This document shows positions 1 through 6,237 of a DNA stretch of 11,640 bases, one piece after another. This DNA is from an uncultured Christensenella sp. Its GTDB lineage: Bacteria; Bacillota; Clostridia; Christensenellales; UBA3700. The notes under the pieces are model-generated. The model was given only the letters and a program-made list of their open reading frames with translations. It was not told the DNA's origin and did no database searches. The first letter of the stretch is position 1. Each line of letters starts with the position of its first letter. The stretch is from the NCBI GenBank assembly GCA_910583735.1, contig CAJTXS010000005.1, positions 86,745 through 98,384 on the forward strand. The letters run 5' to 3'. Both the position numbers and the translations under genes were made by a program.

Positions 1-536
1 AAGTATGGCAGTTGTAATTTATCTTATGTGTTTAGGCAACTTACGCCGCTTTATCGAGTGTAAAAAGAGTGAGGTTGTCAATCCTGCATAAAGCTTACGC
101 CAATGCTTAATCTTAAGTATATAACATTACAGTTTATCTTTTGTATCTCAACCATAACAGTTTAGCAGTTCCGTACATTGACTTACTTGTCTAATGTAGT
201 TCAGTGTGGTTATCTCAAAGTACATTCCCTTTCGGGAGCAATCGCACTCGGTCAAGAATGCTTGTCCGAAAAACGATTACACTAATATAACGTAAAAAGT
301 GAGCCGTTTGTAGAAAATTCGACAACTATTTTACATAGACTTTACAAAACTCGTCAAAATTCTTTCAAATCAGAAGTTTTACGTCTTAAAAGTACTCATA
401 ATCAGTAGAAGCAACTCCGACCGTAATTGCCGCATATACTAAAGCCACGCCCCTCGACGCAGCGCCGAAACATATAGAAAGCCTCGCTTAATTACAAAAT
501 ATAGTAATCCGCTGATAGATGTGATATAATTGCAAT
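1..536. other. Gene-free intergenic region upstream of dNTPase gene
   Basis: No open frame of credible length or composition lies here on either strand. The stretch is visibly AT-richer than the coding sequence that follows. I see a short hairpin-like TCCC-TTTC-GGGA around 227-238, a TTGACT box at 178-183 with no matching -10, and scattered short AT-rich words, but nothing I can name as an RNA gene. The only confident element is the extended -10 promoter at its right end. It may hold the 3' flank of a gene to the left, a small RNA or decayed sequence; I cannot decide between these. Confidence 0.6.
522..530 (+). promoter_or_regulatory. Extended -10 promoter of dNTPase gene, likely leaderless
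   Basis: The sequence TGATATAAT is a perfect extended -10 (TGn followed by TATAAT at 525-530). No recognisable -35 lies 16-18 bp upstream, as is common for extended -10 promoters. Only six bases separate the box from the ATG at 537, so the usual start point, about 7 nt past the box, falls on or next to the A of the ATG. No Shine-Dalgarno sequence precedes the ATG. A second TATAAT occurs inside the gene at 551-556 with a TTGCAA 15 bp upstream, so a slightly later start cannot be excluded. Confidence 0.6.
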
Positions 537-1721
537 ATGGACAAGCAAGATATAATACAAAAGGTATTGACTGCCAGAGCGGACAGAGAAAAGGCTCTCT
601 CCCCTTACGCCGCCAAGAGCGACTTATGCTTAAGACGCAACGATTACGAATATAACTTCTTCAGGCGCGGATACATACGCGATTGCGAGACGGTAATCAA
701 CCTCGCACAGTACAACCGCTACGGCGGCAAGACGCAGGTATTCAGCCTGCACTCCAATAACGATATATCCACGCGCGCGCTGCACGTGGGATTGGTATCG
801 CGCATAGCGCGCACCGTAGGCGAAGCGCTGGGGCTCAACGCGGAGCTGATAGAGACCATTGCCATAGCCCACGACCTCGGACACGCGCCGTTCGGGCACA
901 ACGGCGAGAAGTGGCTCGACAACGCATCTAAGGGCAAGGGGTACAGATTCTACCACCACATACAGAGCGCAAGGTATCTCGATGCGATAGTACACGCCAA
1001 CATCGCGCTGCCCGTAATAGACGGAGTGATGTGCCACAACGGCGAGCAGATCTTGCAGGTATACAGACCCAATCAATACTCTACACGCTCGTTTACTCAA
1101 CTCGAGGACAAACTTAATCTCGCCTACGACGGAAAGATTAAGCAAGAGCAACTCATGCCCGCCACACTGGAAGGCTGTCTGGTGCGCCTCAGCGACGTAA
1201 TAGCCTACCTCGGTAAGGACAGGCAGGACGCGCACCGTCTCGGGCTGGTAGACGAATTCGACTACTGCGACAACGGATTGGGCGTGCTCAATCACGACAT
1301 TATCCGCAATGTAACCGAGGACGTAATATTCAACAGCTACGGCAGAGACTGCATAGCAATGTCCGACAAGACGTACGCCGCGCTAATTGCCGCCATGCGC
1401 GAAAATTACTCAAAGATATACCTTACGGGCAGCACAGGGATAAGCGCGCAGGAAGAGGACAATATGAAAGAGGCGTTCTTACAGGCGTACGAGTTCGTAT
1501 ATAACGACGCTAAGAATGGGCAGAATATATTAAATAAAATATATTATCCTTATATCTACGCCAACAAGGCTTGCGTAGATGTATATAAGAGCGACAATAA
1601 GTCCTACCCCGAACGCGTGGCAGCAGACTTCATCGCGTCGATGTGCGACAAGTACTTTATATCATTCTACAATAAGTACATCGGCGAGCTGCAACTGCCT
1701 ATCAAGGACTATTTTGACTAA
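537..1721 (+). CDS. HD-domain deoxynucleoside triphosphate triphosphohydrolase (dGTPase-like)
   Basis: Predicted cytosolic enzyme that hydrolyses dNTPs to the deoxynucleoside and tripolyphosphate, acting in nucleotide pool control. The 394-residue protein has the family landmarks in order: an N-terminal LSPYAAKS (residues 21-28), GKTQVFSLH (64-72), the first HD-domain histidine H83 in STRALH, the HD pair H112-D113 in AHDLGHAPFGHNGE, and the C-terminal metal aspartate D220 in VRLSDVIAYLGKD, which matches the family's VRLADRIAYI-type motif. All metal ligands are therefore present. The usual RTRLTH segment reads STRALH, so this is a divergent branch and substrate preference among dNTPs is unknown. 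The ATG at 537 gives an N-terminus of normal length before LSPYA; an in-frame TTG at 567 is an alternative, but its AAAAGG sits only 2 nt away. The next gene follows after 77 nt with its own -10 and ribosome binding site, so co-transcription is not required. Family assignment is confident, substrate is not. Confidence 0.9.
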   Translation: MDKQDIIQKVLTARADREKALSPYAAKSDLCLRRNDYEYNFFRRGYIRDCETVINLAQYNRYGGKTQVFSLHSNNDISTRALHVGLVSRIARTVGEALGLNAELIETIAIAHDLGHAPFGHNGEKWLDNASKGKGYRFYHHIQSARYLDAIVHANIALPVIDGVMCHNGEQILQVYRPNQYSTRSFTQLEDKLNLAYDGKIKQEQLMPATLEGCLVRLSDVIAYLGKDRQDAHRLGLVDEFDYCDNGLGVLNHDIIRNVTEDVIFNSYGRDCIAMSDKTYAALIAAMRENYSKIYLTGSTGISAQEEDNMKEAFLQAYEFVYNDAKNGQNILNKIYYPYIYANKACVDVYKSDNKSYPERVAADFIASMCDKYFISFYNKYIGELQLPIKDYFD

Positions 1722-1763
1722 AAATACGTCGGGCGTTGAAATAGCGCGGACATTGTGATAAAG

Positions 1764-1793
1764 TATAATTATTACGACATGACGTAAAGAGGT
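1764..1793 (+). promoter_or_regulatory. -10 box and ribosome binding site of alpha-mannosidase
   Basis: A perfect TATAAT lies at 1764-1769, preceded by TGTGATAAAG. No good -35 stands at 17 bp; the nearest, TTGAAA at 1736-1741, is 22 bp away. The Shine-Dalgarno AAAGAGGT at 1786-1793 ends five bases before the ATG at 1799, which supports that start. The leader would be about 20-25 nt long. Confidence 0.55.
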
Positions 1794-1798
1794 AAATT

Positions 1799-4700
1799 AT
1801 GGGAAAAGACCCCGCATTCGTTAAGAAAGCTATTCTGTCCACAGGACACATAGTCAACATACTTTCGCTTAAGTGCAAGGCGTACCGCAAAGTGGGACGC
1901 TTGCAGGCATTCGGACTCAAGTCGGACGAGCCTATACCGTGGGACGAATTGGATAAGAGTGCGCTCAAGAGCATGCACTTCATGCAGAAGTGGGCGGATA
2001 AATTCGGCTGCGCATGGTTTAAGTTCGTAGGAGAAGTGCCCGAGGCGGCTAAGGGTAAAAAGGTTGTCGCGCGTATAAAGCTGCAAGGCGAAGGACTGGT
2101 ACGCGATAAGGACGGAAATATCCTACAGGGCATTACGCAAGTGCTTAGCAAGGGCGACTTATTCCACTGCACCATAGGCAAGCAGATAATAGATATTACC
2201 GATTGCGCCGCAGGCGGAGAAAAAATAGAGCTGTACGTAGACGCGGGCTTTAACGGTAAACTGCGATTCGACAGCCTCGCCGCGCACCTGCGCAGATGCG
2301 ACATCGCGATACGCGACGACGAAACCGTAGGCTACTATTACGACTACATTCAGGCGTACTTCCTCATGTGCAAGCTGCACGGAGATTACAACGGAAAAGA
2401 GGGAGATATCGCGGCTAAGGCGATAGCGAGGGCAAGAGAGCTCGACGCCGCGCTCAAGGCGAGCTATAAGACATATAAGGACAAGGGCGTACAAGCAGCC
2501 AGAGCGCAGCTGCAAGAGACTGTATTTAAGCCCATAGACTACCCCGCCGTAACTCACAGCGCTATTGGACATGCTCACATCGACTTGGCATGGCTGTGGC
2601 CGATACGCGAAACCAAGCGTAAAGTAGCGCGCACATTCGCCAATCAGCTGCTTAATATTTCCAAGTACGACGACTATATCTTCGGCGCTTCGCAGCCGCA
2701 GATGTTCGAGTGGCTAAAGCAGGACTATCCGCAGCTGTTCGGCAAAGTAAAGGAGCAGATAGACGCGGGCAGGATAGAGCTGCAAGGCGGCATGTGGGTG
2801 GAGAGCGACTGCAATCTCCCTTGCGGCGAGAGCTGGATACGCCAATTCATGTACGGCAAGAAGTACTTTATGCAGCAATTCGGCAAGGACATCAAGACAT
2901 GTTGGCTGCCCGACGCGTTCGGATTCCCCGCTACTCTGCCGCAGGTAATCAAGGGCTGCGGTATGGATTACTTCATGACAATCAAGCTCATCAGCAATAC
3001 GGTCAACCAATTCCCTTATAAGACATTTAATTGGCAAGGTTTGGACGGGACCGAGGTGCTGGCGCATATGGAGCCTGCGGGCGACTACAACAGCGGCGCG
3101 TCGCCTCTTGCGATATTCAAGTCGGACGTACGTAATACCGAGAAGGATACCGTGCCCGAATGCCTGCTTATATACGGCGACGGAGACGGCGGCGGCGGAC
3201 CTTCCGAGGGACACCTCGAGTACTGCACGCGCATGAAGAAGGGCATCAGCGGTCTTTCGCCGCTCAAGTTCCAATCCGCGTTGCAGTGCTTTAACGACCT
3301 CGAGCAATTCAGACAGGTAATACCCACCCACAAGGGTGAGCTGTACTACGAGAGACATCAGGGCACCTACACCTCGCAGGCTGCCGCCAAGCTGTGGAAC
3401 AGACGCATGGAGTCCATGCTCCACTTTATGGAAATGCTGGGCGCATACGCCTACCTCAAGGGTATACGCTACGACAGGCGCGAAGTAGAGAAGATCTGGA
3501 AAGAAACTCTGCTCTATCAATTCCACGACGTATTGCCCGGCTCGTCTATCAAGAGAGTGTACGACGAAAGCAGAGCGAGATACAAGGAGATGCACCGCAA
3601 GTTGCAGGCAATGTGCTCGGACTTGCTTGCCAAGCTCTCCCGCGGCGGATGCGACGAGTATACGGCAGTCAATCCCATCGCCTTTGCGAGAGAGGAATAT
3701 ATCAAGGCGCAAGACAAGTGGTACAGCGTGTCTGTAGCCCCCATGTCGAGCGGCAAGTTGCTGCCCGCGCCCGCCGCAACGTCGCTTGAATTCGACGACG
3801 ACAGCATAGGCAACGGACTGGTGAAATTGCGCTTCGACAAGAAGGGCGCGATCACTTCGTGCTATATGATAAAAGACGGCAAGGAACTCGTCAAAGACGG
3901 CGGATGCTTCAACCGCCTCAACATATACGACGACCCCTTCATGTACTACAACGCATGGGATATCCGCATGGACTACGACAGCCGCAAGCCGCACGCGCTC
4001 AAGCTCACAGACAGCAAGACATACATCGACGGCGTAAGAGTTGTTAGAGAGAACCGCTTTAAGTGGGGCGAATCGCAGTTCACGCAGACGGTTTCGCTGA
4101 CCCAAGGCGATACGCTTATATCGTTCGAGATGGACGCAGACTGGCACGAGGAGCTCAAGATGCTAAGGGCGGACTTCACGCCTTCCGTATTCTCCGATAC
4201 GGTCAAGTGCGACATACAGTTCGGCTCCGTTGACCGCACTACCCGCAACGACGACAGCGTGCAGAGGGCGCAGTTCGAGATATGCGCGCACAAGTACGTC
4301 AATCTCGACGGCGACGACTACGGACTTGCTCTGCTCAATCGCTGCAAGTACGGACATAAAGTCAAAGAGGGTATGCTCAGCCTCGCGCTGCTTCGCTCGC
4401 CCGTATTCCCCGACCCCGAATGCGACAGGGGCAAGCATCACATCGGCTACGCCCTATATCCGCATAAGGACAGCTTCGACAGCTCGGACGTCATCGCTAA
4501 GTCCTACCGCTATAACAACCCCGTCATACTGCACAAGTCGGACGCCGCCCTACCCTCTATCGCTACGTGCGATAAAGGCAATATAATAATCGAGACGGTA
4601 AAAGTCGCGGAAAGCGAGAGCGGAATAATCCTGCGCGCTTACGAGGCTAACGGCAAAGAGACCGCCGCCGCCATAACTTTCGTGAAAGCGGACGCCAAAG

Positions 4701-4801
4701 CAAGCGAGTGCGACATGCTGGAAAATCCCATACGCAAATGCGACCTGTCGCAGTTGACATTCCGCCCTCACGAGATAAAGACTATTTTAATAGAAGTGTA
4801 A
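1799..4801 (+). CDS. Alpha-mannosidase, glycoside hydrolase family 38 (cytosolic MAN2C1/AMS1-type)
   Basis: Retaining, divalent-metal-dependent exo-alpha-mannosidase that removes terminal mannose from oligomannosides. There is no signal peptide or membrane segment, so it should act in the cytoplasm on imported or recycled glycans. The 1000-residue length fits the class IIC enzymes, which carry a long N-terminal beta domain before the catalytic barrel (here residues 1 to about 250). Catalytic landmarks: GHAHIDLAWLWP (257-268) with metal ligands H260 and D262; ASQPQMFEWLKQDYP (297-311); GGMWVESDCNLPCGES (330-345); CWLPDAFGF (368-376) with the presumed nucleophile D372; YGDGDGGGGP (459-468); and FHDVLPGSS (575-583) with metal ligand H576. 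The C-terminal half (about 600-1000) matches the GH38 middle and C-terminal beta domains in position and length. It stands alone, with no sugar transporter, regulator or second glycosidase directly beside it, although a GPH transporter lies 3.8 kb downstream on the other strand. Linkage specificity cannot be read from sequence. Confidence 0.95.
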   Translation: MGKDPAFVKKAILSTGHIVNILSLKCKAYRKVGRLQAFGLKSDEPIPWDELDKSALKSMHFMQKWADKFGCAWFKFVGEVPEAAKGKKVVARIKLQGEGLVRDKDGNILQGITQVLSKGDLFHCTIGKQIIDITDCAAGGEKIELYVDAGFNGKLRFDSLAAHLRRCDIAIRDDETVGYYYDYIQAYFLMCKLHGDYNGKEGDIAAKAIARARELDAALKASYKTYKDKGVQAARAQLQETVFKPIDYPAVTHSAIGHAHIDLAWLWPIRETKRKVARTFANQLLNISKYDDYIFGASQPQMFEWLKQDYPQLFGKVKEQIDAGRIELQGGMWVESDCNLPCGESWIRQFMYGKKYFMQQFGKDIKTCWLPDAFGFPATLPQVIKGCGMDYFMTIKLISNTVNQFPYKTFNWQGLDGTEVLAHMEPAGDYNSGASPLAIFKSDVRNTEKDTVPECLLIYGDGDGGGGPSEGHLEYCTRMKKGISGLSPLKFQSALQCFNDLEQFRQVIPTHKGELYYERHQGTYTSQAAAKLWNRRMESMLHFMEMLGAYAYLKGIRYDRREVEKIWKETLLYQFHDVLPGSSIKRVYDESRARYKEMHRKLQAMCSDLLAKLSRGGCDEYTAVNPIAFAREEYIKAQDKWYSVSVAPMSSGKLLPAPAATSLEFDDDSIGNGLVKLRFDKKGAITSCYMIKDGKELVKDGGCFNRLNIYDDPFMYYNAWDIRMDYDSRKPHALKLTDSKTYIDGVRVVRENRFKWGESQFTQTVSLTQGDTLISFEMDADWHEELKMLRADFTPSVFSDTVKCDIQFGSVDRTTRNDDSVQRAQFEICAHKYVNLDGDDYGLALLNRCKYGHKVKEGMLSLALLRSPVFPDPECDRGKHHIGYALYPHKDSFDSSDVIAKSYRYNNPVILHKSDAALPSIATCDKGNIIIETVKVAESESGIILRAYEANGKETAAAITFVKADAKASECDMLENPIRKCDLSQLTFRPHEIKTILIEV

Positions 4802-4835
4802 TCGCCGCATATTTATAAAATATGCCGCTCAACTA

Positions 4836-4867
4836 TTGCAAATTGCTCGCGGTTGTGATAATATAAT
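4836..4867 (+). promoter_or_regulatory. Putative tRNA-Leu promoter
   Basis: TATAAT at 4862-4867 lies 15 nt before the mature tRNA 5' end. It is preceded by TGTGATAA, as at the mannosidase promoter. TTGCAA at 4836-4841 is a possible -35, but the spacer would be 20 bp, so the -10 carries most of the evidence. Confidence 0.5.
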
Positions 4868-4882
4868 TTAGCAATCGCATTT

Positions 4883-4969
4883 GCCGTTGTGGTGAAATTG
4901 GCAGACGCGCCGGACTCAAAATCCGGTGGTAGCGATACCGTGTCGGTTCGAGTCCGACCAGCGGCACCA
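4883..4969 (+). tRNA. tRNA-Leu (anticodon CAA)
   Basis: An 87-nt class II tRNA with encoded CCA. The acceptor stem GCCGTTG (4883-4889) pairs with CAGCGGC (4959-4965) with one G-U pair; the discriminator A is 4966 and CCA is 4967-4969. The anticodon stem CCGGA/TCCGG encloses the loop CTCAAAA, giving anticodon CAA at 4917-4919, which reads UUG. The long variable arm has a GGTA/TACC stem with a GCGA loop, typical of leucine tRNAs. The T arm is GTCGG-TTCGAGT-CCGAC. All arms fold cleanly, so the gene looks functional. It is a single gene, not part of a cluster, and has its own promoter-like -10 and terminator. Confidence 0.97.
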
Positions 4970-4996
4970 TAGCAGGGGCATACGAATCCCCGACGT

Positions 4997-5030
4997 AAAA
5001 GAAACCGAGTAATCGGTTTCTTTTTCTTTT
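4997..5030 (+). terminator. Rho-independent terminator of tRNA-Leu
   Basis: GAAACCGA (5001-5008), loop GTAA, TCGGTTTC (5013-5020) form a perfect 8-bp stem that A/T pairs can extend, followed by TTTTTCTTTT. It lies 27 nt after the CCA end. On the minus strand the same hairpin is followed by TTTT, so it could also stop weak antisense transcription coming from the M24 gene. Confidence 0.93.
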
Positions 5031-5123
5031 GTGCCGTTTCATTTTCTCTCCCAATGCCGCAGTTAACAAAATTATTCGGCTTATAGCTTGTGAGATTACG
5101 CATGTTGCTCCGTAGCATAAACG

Positions 5124-5167
5124 TTAACGGTTTATTCGGACTGACCGAGCATATTTGCAACCGTTAA
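5124..5167. repeat. Imperfect nested inverted repeat in the tRNA-M24 gap
   Basis: TTAACGGTT (5124-5132) and AACCGTTAA (5159-5167) are perfect 9-bp inverted arms around 26 nt. Inside them TCGG (5136-5139) and CCGA (5145-5148) form a second short stem. No U-run follows on either strand, so it is not an ordinary terminator. It may be an operator or a structured element downstream of the M24 gene, or a coincidence. The rest of 5031-5292 shows nothing else. Confidence 0.35.
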
Positions 5168-5292
5168 TATCTCCTGTAAAAAACGGCGCCGATACAGACC
5201 AATTAAGTCGCATGTCCTACAGACTGATTACATAGCTGTTACTATAAATTTTTTTGAGTATTCCTTAACCGATTTACATACACGCTATATAA

Positions 5293-5982
5293 TTATAATT
5301 TTACGAGTTGATTGTCTTGAAAGTAATATATATCTTCTCTCTTGAAGCCGTATTTACTCCGTTTGATCGATATGTGCGGCTCGAATGTGAAGTACTCTAC
5401 GGCAGACAGCTCGGCGGTGTTGCCCTTTTCTATATAAATTCTGTCCCCCTTATCCGTAGCGATAGAGTGCCCCAAGTTGCCCAAAAAATCGCAGTTGATA
5501 TATCCGTTAACTTTAAGGAATCTATTTATATAATTATACAGCGCTTCAAATGTTGTCCTCGGCGAAACAAAGTCCGATAGCAACTCATGCAACTTAGCAG
5601 TCATGGCTATTCCGTCCCTCCATTCCGCATTTTTAATTGCGTCGATATCACGTACTACTTCTCCGCCCTCTATTACAAAGGTCCTTGCGTAATCGCCCCA
5701 ACTATCGCCCGACTGCGGACTTAAATCGATAGTGACTATATCGTCACACTCGACGCGCTTATCCTTAGTCCTGTATCGCTTGCCGGAAACCGAACGTCTC
5801 GTATCTCTTCCCGAAAATATAAACGCTCCGATATCCCAATACCAAAACGACGTTGCGCCGAGCGACAGCATTCTATCTTCGGCAATATCCCTTATATCTT
5901 GCAGACGCATACCGACTTTTATTTGATTTTCCATATAAGACATGGTCTGCTTGGCGATCAGTTGAACTTGAGCAACCGTCAT
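5293..5982 (-). CDS. Stand-alone M24-family metallopeptidase-like protein
   Basis: This 229-residue protein has the pita-bread (methionine aminopeptidase/prolidase) fold signature and no N-terminal creatinase domain. All five dinuclear metal ligands appear in order and with usual spacing: D86 in DIVTIDLSP, D97 in WGDYARTF, H172 in LGHSI, E201 in FTFEPHI and E216 in FKREDI. Expected activity is removal of an N-terminal residue from peptides (aminopeptidase P or similar) in the cytoplasm. The accessory histidines normally seen before the first aspartate (HG or HY type) and after the GHGIG-like motif are not evident, so it is not a typical methionine aminopeptidase, and substrate or even activity is uncertain. 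The start is supported by AAGGGGG (5987-5993) four bases upstream of the ATG. The coding sequence is AT-richer (about 44% G+C in lines sampled by eye) than the mannosidase, a hint of different origin. It is transcribed divergently from the lipoprotein gene. Confidence 0.85.
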   Translation of the reverse strand: MTVAQVQLIAKQTMSYMENQIKVGMRLQDIRDIAEDRMLSLGATSFWYWDIGAFIFSGRDTRRSVSGKRYRTKDKRVECDDIVTIDLSPQSGDSWGDYARTFVIEGGEVVRDIDAIKNAEWRDGIAMTAKLHELLSDFVSPRTTFEALYNYINRFLKVNGYINCDFLGNLGHSIATDKGDRIYIEKGNTAELSAVEYFTFEPHISIKRSKYGFKREDIYYFQDNQLVKL

Positions 5983-5986
5983 AAAG

Positions 5987-6009
5987 CCCCCTTACTTACT
6001 CCGATTATA
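5987..6009 (-). promoter_or_regulatory. -10 box and ribosome binding site of M24 gene
   Basis: On the minus strand TATAAT occupies 6009 to 6004, and the Shine-Dalgarno AAGGGGG occupies 5993 to 5987, four bases from the ATG. No convincing -35 is seen 17 bp upstream. The leader would be about 15-20 nt. Confidence 0.5.
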
Positions 6010-6084
6010 ACTTGTTAAGAAAAAGATTTATTATGATTTACGCCGCTTTATACGCAAATCATGAGCGCAACATGTAATTATTTT

Positions 6085-6104
6085 AGTAAAAGTGTACTTT
6101 TACT
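6085..6104. promoter_or_regulatory. Perfect 20-bp palindrome, putative operator
   Basis: AGTAAAAGT-GT-ACTTTTACT is a perfect 9-bp inverted repeat around a 2-bp centre. It lies between the divergent M24 and lipoprotein genes and ends 15 bp before a plus-strand TATAAT at 6120-6125, so it covers the place where that box's -35 would be. Size and symmetry fit a dimeric transcription factor site. No regulator gene is in the window, so the binding protein is unknown. Confidence 0.55.
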
Positions 6105-6220
6105 ACACTGCCGAAAATGTATAATATAGCATATCTTTGCTATACCGAAATTATATCACAATTGACTTTTTCACATCAAATAGTTTATATTAATAAAAGT
6201 ACACGATTGCTACATTACCG
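6088..6220 (+). repeat. Pair of imperfect 26-bp direct repeats in lipoprotein leader
   Basis: Copies at 6088-6113 and 6195-6220 share AAAAGT, a CTACA core and a terminal CCG, with 19 of 26 positions identical by hand alignment. The first copy contains most of the palindrome. The second copy keeps only the left half-site and lies just after the -10 of the lipoprotein promoter. The arrangement suggests duplicated regulator sites flanking the promoter. Confidence 0.45.
6162..6191 (+). promoter_or_regulatory. Promoter of the Ig/LRR lipoprotein
   Basis: TTGACT (6162-6167) and TATATT (6186-6191) are separated by 18 bp, each one mismatch from consensus. Transcription would start near 6198 and give a leader of about 40 nt that ends in AAGGAGGT (6227-6234). 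A further TATAAT at 6120-6125 may mark a second upstream promoter. Confidence 0.65.
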
Positions 6221-6237
6221 CAAGACAAGGAGGTCAT

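Noticed and set aside
41..54. TTACGCCGCTTTAT occurs here and again at 6038-6051
   Set aside because: A shared 14-mer with no similarity in its flanks is close to chance expectation in a window of this size and composition.
195..215. TAGTTCAGTGTGGTTA resembles a tRNA D-arm
   Set aside because: No matching acceptor stem, anticodon arm or TTCGA T-loop is found at the right distances.
630..1295. Minus-strand open frame of 221 residues antisense to the dNTPase gene
   Set aside because: Shadow of the sense frame, which carries all HD-domain motifs; the product has no recognisable feature.
2714..4147. Long minus-strand open frame of 477 residues antisense to the mannosidase
   Set aside because: It lies wholly inside a gene with complete GH38 motifs. 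The length is explained by codon bias of the sense gene, the product shows no recognisable domain and no ribosome binding site precedes it.
4807..4825. Perfect GCATATTT-ATA-AAATATGC hairpin just after the mannosidase stop, considered as a terminator
   Set aside because: The stem is almost all A/T and no U-run follows, so it is a poor intrinsic terminator; at most a transcript-end stabiliser.
4813..5160. Minus-strand open frame of 115 residues, and an overlapping one at 4833-5069, across the tRNA
   Set aside because: The translations contain GRTRTDTVSLPPDFESG and GLEPTRYRYHRILSPAR, the well-known spurious products of reading antisense through a leucine tRNA gene.
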